A DNA stretch of 64,000 nt, taken from Nepenthes gracilis (Eukaryota; Streptophyta; Magnoliopsida; Caryophyllales; Nepenthaceae). Where the stretch lies: positions 9,666,001 through 9,730,000 of the forward strand of contig BSYO01000003.1 of assembly GCA_033239525.1 (NCBI GenBank), written 5' to 3'. Position numbers and translations under genes: made by a program. The notes beneath the pieces are model-generated. The model was not told the origin of the DNA. It worked only from the letters and a program-made list of their open reading frames with translations, and ran no database searches. Below, one piece after another: positions 57,951-64,000 of this stretch; within the stretch, counting starts at the first letter, position 1, and every line of letters starts with the position of its first letter.

Positions 57951-59770
57951 GTATTGAAATTATCCGTCCGGTGTCCTTGGAGGACGAGGATAATGGTTTT
58001 GAATTGGTCGAGGACAATGGTGAGACGGTCACGGCACCTGACGAGGACTACAATGAAGTAATTCCTCAACCGGCTGAGGAATGTCCAATGAGGCGGTCCA
58101 TGAGAAACAAACGATCATCCGTCCGTTTATCACCTAGTGAGTATGTCTTACTCACAGATGTCGGAGAGTTTGAGACGTTTAAAGAGACTATGGAGCACGA
58201 GAATAAAGAGAGATGGTTGGAAGCCATGGAAGATGAAATGAGTTCTCTCCATGAGAATTATACTTTTGACTTAACCAAACTTTTTAAGGGAAAGAGAGCC
58301 CTATGGAATAAGTAGGTCTTCCTGTTGAAAATGTCCGAGGATACTATGCAGTTGGGGTACAAGGCGCGGCTGGTAGTGAAATATTTTAATCAGCTCAAAT
58401 GCGTTGATTTTGATGAAATATTTGCCCCGGTTGTAAAAATATCATCCATAAGAGTTGTACTAAGTTTGGCTGCTACTTAGAATCTAGAGGTGGAGCAACT
58501 CGATATCCGGACGGCCTTCTTTCATGGTGATCTTGAGGAAGAAATGTATATGGAGCACCTGGAAGGATTCAAGGTTAAGGGGAAGGAACGACTGGTCTGT
58601 CGTCTGAGGAAGAGCATGTATGGGTTAAAACATGCTCCAAGGCAGTGATAAATGAAGTTTGAGTCGGTCATGGTTAGCCAAGGGTATCGGAGGACTACTT
58701 CTGACCATTGTGTATTTACACAGAAATTTTTCAATGACGATTTTGTCATCCTTCTTATTTATATGGATGACATGCTGATCATTGGATAAAATGCCGCTTG
58801 GATAAAGGAGCTGAAGTAGCAACTTTGGCCGTCTTTTTCCATGAAAGATCTCGAAGCGGAGAAGCTGATTCTTGGTATGAGAATTATTCGTGATCGAGAG
58901 GCAGGAAGATTGTGGTTGTTTCAAGAAGGCTGCGTTGAAAAAGTGCTCCGACGTTTCAACATGAATAAGTCCAAACCTGTCAACACTCCACTGGCGAGCT
59001 ATCACAGATTGAGTAGTCGCCAGTGTCTGTCCTCGGTTGAAGAAAAGGCATACATAAGAAATGTTCCTTACTCCTCGGCCATAGGAAGCCTGATGTATGC
59101 GTTGGTCTGTACAAAGTCAGGTATTGCACACGCTGTTGGTACTGTCAGTGTTTTCTGTCAAATGCAGGAAAGGAGCATTGGTCCGTGATCAAGTGGATTA
59201 TGAAATACATTCGTAGAACTTTCAAGAGGTGTCTGTATCTTAGAAGTGACAAGTTTCAGTTGGTGGGATATTTGGACGCTGATATAGTCAGGAACATTGA
59301 CTCACGTAAGTCTACTTACCAGAAAAAAAAAACTCTCGTACGTCTACCTCAGGATTCTTGGTGAAATTTGTTGGAGGTGCAATTTCTTGGCAGTCCAAGC
59401 TGTAGATATATGTTGCCCTTTTGAACTATTGAGGTTGAATATATCGTAGTGATAGAAGCTTGTAAAAGATCTTGTGGATGAAAAAGTTTATTTAATAACT
59501 ATGCCTCGGATAGAAAAAGTATGAGGTATTTTATGATAGTTAGAGTGCCATACATCTCTACAAGAACTTCTCATTCCATTCTAAATCGAAACATATCGAT
59601 GTTCGGTACTATTGGTTGAGAGATATTATTGAAACTGGTCCACTGTCACTGAAAATTGTCGATACTGAAGAAAATGGCGCAGATATGTTAATGAAGACTT
59701 TACCAAAGGGTAAAAATGAAACTTGTTGCAATTTGGTTGGGCTGACAAATACTACTTCCTCACAGTCTTG
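57938..59770 (+). pseudogene. RT and RNase H of Copia element D
   Basis: Frames 57938-58315 and 58841-59188 are the longest. RT motifs are NKRSSVRLSPSEYVLLTD, ENYTFDLTKL, LVVKYFNQ, MYGLKHAPRQ and IYMDDMLIIG. The catalytic box is YMDD rather than YVDD, a change still compatible with activity in other RTs. Stops occur at 58313, 58647, 58787 and others. RNase H (59200-59760) is badly shifted and split by an A-rich insertion near 59320. Confidence 0.8.
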
Positions 59771-59780
59771 AGAAAAAGTT

Positions 59781-60531
59781 TGTTAGAGGTCATTCCCATA
59801 TGGAAGTTCTGATGGCCAAAGGACTTCAAGAATGTATGAAGACTTTGTGAGGCTAAGGTTCGCAGACTCATGTATTGAATGTCTGCGGACTGCATAAAGT
59901 GTCTTTGGCTCAAGAAATTTTGGTCAACGCGGACGTTAACTGGTTGAAAATGAATATTTTACAAGACTGTCCTCTACAGTAGGCGTATAGAAGACCTACC
60001 ACTTGGGGTAGTTAAAGGACGTCATCTCTTGGGAAGTTAGTAGGTCAGTCTACAGAGCATGCATGCGTCGTCTGCAGGACAGGGCATGTGTCCACGGTTG
60101 AAGACCTTGAGAGTTGTGCGCCAACCACCATACAGCTAGGGTGGTTGGTTGTCTCCTTACTTGTATATATATATATATATATATATAAAGAACACAAGGT
60201 GTAAAGAGAGTGCAGTGCTGTTGTGTACAAGCGAAGTGTTGTATAAGATAGAGGAGAGGAAGAGTAGAAGAAAAGAGAGCTGTGAAAAAAAAACATAAAG
60301 AGTATTGTTTGTACTCTATTCTTTATTTTCGCCCCTTGTGATTTGTGTAACCAAATCTCATATAGTTGATTTATTTATGAATTTAGTGTCCCGTAATTTT
60401 TTTCTTATTTTAAAAGAGTTTTCTACGTAAAATATCAGGTGTTTGTTTTTCTTATTCTTTTTTCTTCCTTCCTTTCTCTGTGTGTGTGTGTTCGTGTGTT
60501 CGTGGACCGGCCGTCCATTTTGATGCCAACA
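59781..60531 (+). repeat. 3' LTR of Copia element D
   Basis: Starts TGTTAGAGGT and ends GCCAACA, then ATTAT. It matches the 5' LTR with moderate divergence, including a (TA)n run at about 60164-60187 of different length. Confidence 0.9.
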
Positions 60532-60760
60532 ATTATCACTCCAAATAAGGTATCAGTTGAAGTAGTATTACCCCTATTCATTGGTATACAAGATTTGGTG
60601 CCAATATTTCAATGCGGTGGAGGATTCTATTCATTTAAAAAAAAATCATTTAATTTTTGTCTGATTATAAATATTAATTATCTAATATTAATTAAATATT
60701 TATATTTATAAATGGCTAAATTAATCAATTTAGAGCAAATTGGGCCCGAATCCTAACGTA

Positions 60761-60969
60761 GGGACACTATAATGTGGCGTCATCCGACACTCATAAAACA
60801 TCGCACGACATTCGTTAGGTGAAAATTTAGTATCTATCTTTTTAATTATTAAAAAACTAAAAAAAAATATTATTTTTTTTAAAAAAAAAGATTAAATAAA
60901 TAATATTCAATCTTTATTTAATGATTACAATGCGACATCATATTAGCACCGTACCCGGCGTAGCGCCCC
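60761..60969. mobile_element. Possible small MITE of the 28738-29316 family
   Basis: The left end GGGACACTATAATG and, on the other strand, the right end GGGGCGCTACG differ by transitions only, and both resemble the termini of 28738-29316. It is about 209 bp, with no clear target duplication. The centre is A- and T-run DNA. Low certainty. Confidence 0.35.
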
Positions 60970-61099
60970 ACGTTCTGCCCAAACCCTTACTTCAACCACG
61001 AGCATCATTTATTGCAGGCTAAATAAATTTTCTTTCTGTATCCGGACACCGATTCTCTCGGCTTCCAGTTGGGCAAACATCGAACTGCTGGTTCCTCTC

Positions 61100-61768
61100 A
61101 ACTTCGGAGCTAGGTTTTTCTGTTCGCAGGAGCAAAGACGACGAGGACCGCGGACTTCATTTTATACAATTCAATGACTGAATAGAAGAAGGTTTTCGGC
61201 CCGAAAACCCCCGGAAAAGTGGGCGTGTATGTGTTCGGTATTGCCATCTTACCGCTTCAATCATATTGGTCATGCTCGAGCCTACGCCACTCTTGATGTC
61301 CTCCACAGGCCTGCCCTTTTTATTGTGTCTCCAGATTACTTGTGTATATATGTCTAATTTTTCTGAAATAAATTGAATGCCGACTAGAATTTGCAACGTT
61401 TGTTTGTGGTTGACAATTTTTTGTGTTTTCATAGGATGGATATTACTCAAAACCTATTAAAAATGAGTAATTTTTAGCTCAGATCTTTTTTTAAAAAAAA
61501 ATTATATAAACGAAATCTTCATGAAGTAGTGTGCCAGTACGTTTGTAGCTTTATTTAGGTTTCATTATGGTTCCATCTTCTTGCTGTTTTTTTCATCCTT
61601 TTTTTGGGGAAATATGGTGTATACGGTGAATTGTAATTGGGGACTTATATTTATTTATTGCTCTGTGGGACGTCTACTCAATTGCTTGAACTATAATTGT
61701 GCAGGTACCTGAAAACAATTGGCTATGAAGTTACGTATGTACGGAATTTCACTGATGTTGATGATAAG
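61100..61768 (+). pseudogene. Cysteinyl-tRNA synthetase, broken 5' exons
   Basis: Two exons are readable. Exon 1 (about 61100-61308) has YNSMTE, then KKVF and PGKVGVYV, and after a 1-base shift YRFNHIGHARAYATLDVLH. Exon 2 (61705-61768) reads [21 protein letters not shown] between a GTGCAG acceptor and a GTAAAG donor. This order is specific to CysRS, which charges tRNA with cysteine; HIGHAR is its class I ATP-binding motif. Damage: TAG for the codon after MTE (61183), an extra base near 61249, and VFG where the family has VCG, whose Cys binds the catalytic zinc. Exon 1 also ends at GC rather than GT. Later exons were not found up to 64000. A processed copy is excluded by the intron. Sequencing errors could explain single defects but hardly all of them. 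Confidence 0.8.
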
Positions 61769-64000
61769 GTAAAGGTAGAAATAATCATTGCCTGCATTAT
61801 ATCTGGTTCGTAGTTGGACATCAGAGTTAGTTGCTGGATTTTTTTCTTTGGATAAATAATAAGCTTTTTAAAATGTAGTAAGAGATTGAAGAACATGCAA
61901 ATGGCATTGAGATTTGGCTAGTATAACATATCTGGGCATTCGAAGAAGTTCTTGGATAAATAAAGCTTGGATTTAGTTCCAATAGCTTGAAGATTTGATT
62001 CTTGAGATCATCACTGTCTTGATTAGTTGGATCATTCTCCAATAAAATTATGCTTCTTCTTTCATATGATCAATTATTTTCTGGGTATTATATTGTATCT
62101 TGTGGAGGACGAGTCTTAGCATGATGGTAAGATTGTTATATTTTGACTTGAACGTCATGTGATCAAACTAAAGAAATAGCCTCATTGCAATGCATGAAGC
62201 AAGGATTCTACATCTGACCATTCCTAGAGTCCGCAATGGAGCAAGGCTTGTACATTAGGTGACTGCTTTATGTACGACAATTTGTCAATAACGAGACAAT
62301 AATAGTTCCCTTTTCTATAGCTTCCATTTACTCATCCATTCAGAAGAAATAGAGAAACGGTTAGTAGCAGAAGCATGTGTCTGTGTACACAATTATATAT
62401 AGCATATGTATTTCCATTGTGCATTCATATGTTTGTATGTCTCATCTCGTGCATTATGTTCTAAGGGTGTAACAATATATCACGTCTGTTTGTGCATGTG
62501 TCTACACATATATGCATCTCCTTTGCAGATTTTTATGCTGTATTCTAGTCTTTTATCACCCCAGTGTTGGCATGTGTACAAGAATGTGAGGATAGCCATT
62601 AGCCACAAATTGTATGTTTATTTGTCTTCCAGTCAGATTGAGGCACATTGTGCAGATGCCATTTCCTGATCCCTAGAACTAGTGGCATTCTACTTGAAAC
62701 TATAAATTTTGAGCTCTGTTGAAGGCAAGTTTTCGCTGAGCTGTTTAGGAATTTTTTGGGGGGATAGATAATAAAGATATTAGGATTCGGGAGCATGTAG
62801 TTCGGAAGCCAAAGACCATTTCAACAGCTTGGGAAAAAGCAATATTTTTAAAAGGGTGGAAGAGTTTAGTTTAATTAAGTGTATTGCATCCAATTTGCCC
62901 ATCTATTTCATGCGTCCTCTTCCTATTCCTTCTCTTGTTGCGAAGACACTTGAAGGTTTTTTGAAACTTTTCTTTATGATTAGATGAGGTGCTGCTTTTA
63001 TATTTCATTTAATTCCATTGGGGGTAATCAATTTTTCCAATTGAAACACGTAGGCTAGTGGTGAAGAATTTTACCATCTTTCTGGAGCTATATTAGGTAG
63101 ATTATGGAGGTAGGTCATTGTTGCTATCTTTTGGTGTTTTGCACATTGTTTGGTGTTGTAAGGTATCTAAGTTAAGGAGTTTGATTATGGATATGCATTC
63201 AGAATCAAGGTTGGGAGTTTCAAATGTCATTTACTTTTTGTGGTTGTTAAGGGTTGGACCATGAGATTTATATATAATTTCAGCTTGATTGAGCTCCTCT
63301 CTAAAATTAACTTCTTCATATGTTGTGCCTTTTCTTAACTAGGGATGAGACCTGAGTTTTTCTTTGCTGGGTGGAAGCCAATTAAGAATCTGCATCATAA
63401 AGTTTTTATCTTCATGCACTGTTAAGTGCCCCATAGTCATGAGATTTGGCCATGTTATTGCGTGTCAAATGAAGGAGAGCGGAACTCCTTGCTTGAGAGT
63501 GGTTCGTTGGTAAGATGGATATGCTTGGATCAAAATTACATGGTCAATTATTTTGCCAATTTGGATAGAAAGAAATATGAGGGAATTTGCTAATGATAAT
63601 GTTGATAGCATTTATTTTACCAATTGCTGGAATAATCTTTTGTTCCCATGGGTTGAGATATTAAACCTTTTATATGCAAATTTTGATGCATTAAAATCAA
63701 TAATTTCTATTTTGCAGCCAGGGCATGATTCTCCCAAACTAGAAAATAATAATGCAAATATTGTTAGAGGTTGATATTCATTTGTTACTATCCTCTCCAA
63801 GCTACATGGGTGCTATGGTCTCACATAAAGCCCCAAGTTTTGGGATTCCTCTGTACAATAGATCTTTAGCTTTCCTTCATTAGAGACAATCGCCTACGCC
63901 AAACCTTAATCCTAGTGGATCATCATTATCAGGTGCTGCACCCAAAAAGGGTCATCCAACCAAATAGGTAATATTTGATTCTTTAATTTCGAGCCATTTA
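61769..64000. other. No gene recognised; possible LINE scrap at 63540-63775
   Basis: I looked for further CysRS exons and found none. A plus-strand frame at 63553-63774 reads PIWIERNMREF, recalling the W-x-IW-x-ERN motif near the C-terminus of plant LINE proteins, but the match is short. The remainder is AT-rich, with ORFs lacking motifs. Confidence 0.35.

Larger units (their letters stand above)
54972..60531 (+). mobile_element. Copia element D (Tork/Tnt1-like), 5.6 kb
   Basis: Complete element with ATTAT at 54967-54971 and 60532-60536, a 742-bp 5' LTR, a primer site (GTGTATCAGAGACC, one base short) and a 751-bp 3' LTR. It is the same family as element C and has the integrase part that C lost. 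All frames are interrupted. An A-run near 59320 breaks the RNase H, next to a partly repeated AAGTCTAC/ACGTCTAC. Confidence 0.92.

Noticed and set aside
61157..61450. Minus ORF of 97 codons over the CysRS exon
   Set aside because: It is antisense to the recognised CysRS sequence and has no features of its own.
63553..63774. LINE C-terminal fragment as a firm call
   Set aside because: Only an IW-x-ERN-like string supports it. It is mentioned with low confidence but not listed as an element.

Overview
This window looks like nuclear DNA of a eudicot plant from a transposon-rich, gene-poor stretch. Only three intact genes are supported: an MAKR-like Ser-rich protein (1579-2574, +), a two-exon DUF1639 protein (31672-32763, -) and a DUF761 protein (34619-35068, +). 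A broken cysteinyl-tRNA synthetase gene lies at the right end (61100-61768, +). No species can be named from the sequence alone.

Region 4721-29436 is one very large, very old Ty3/gypsy (Tat-like) element on the minus strand. It is flanked by the 5-bp target duplication AAAAT and carries decayed gag, protease, RT, RNase H and integrase, plus an extra ORF running antisense to pol. Five later events sit inside it: (i) a Copia element at 7293-14905 with an internally inverted body, whose left LTR was itself hit by a gypsy solo LTR (7416-8777); (ii) a 2.25-kb solo LTR at 20973-23224 that splits the RT gene between KWR and MCVDF; (iii) a five-copy, 291-bp tandem array (19593-21046) built from the junction of that LTR and the RT gene; (iv) a second, related 2.2-kb solo LTR at 25852-28027; (v) a MITE-like inverted-repeat element (28738-29316) inside the 5' LTR.

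Region 29437-36200 is the gene island. Region 36200-48930 is a decayed L1-type LINE on the minus strand, cut into three pieces by two complete LTR elements: Copia element C (36297-41468, duplication TCCCC) and a pol-less gag-only Copia element B (42429-46804, duplication GATAC). The LINE reading frame resumes across both insertions once one duplication copy is removed.

Region 48990-50947 is the 3' end of a plus-strand gypsy element, again with an antisense ORF between pol and LTR. Its 3' LTR belongs to the same family as the solo LTR at 7416-8777. Region 50953-53170 holds three diverged copies of an AT-rich repeat of about 300 bp. Region 54972-60531 is a second full-length Copia element (D, duplication ATTAT), a relative of C. 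C and D share a gag stop codon and a non-canonical zinc knuckle.

All transposon ORFs are broken, so the window works mainly as a layered record of insertions. The most unusual structures are the self-inverted Copia, the chimeric LTR/RT array, the antisense ORFs shared by two gypsy elements, and dense TTGAC (W-box) clusters shared by unrelated LTR families. Boundaries and homologies were read by eye. No database search or alignment program was run.
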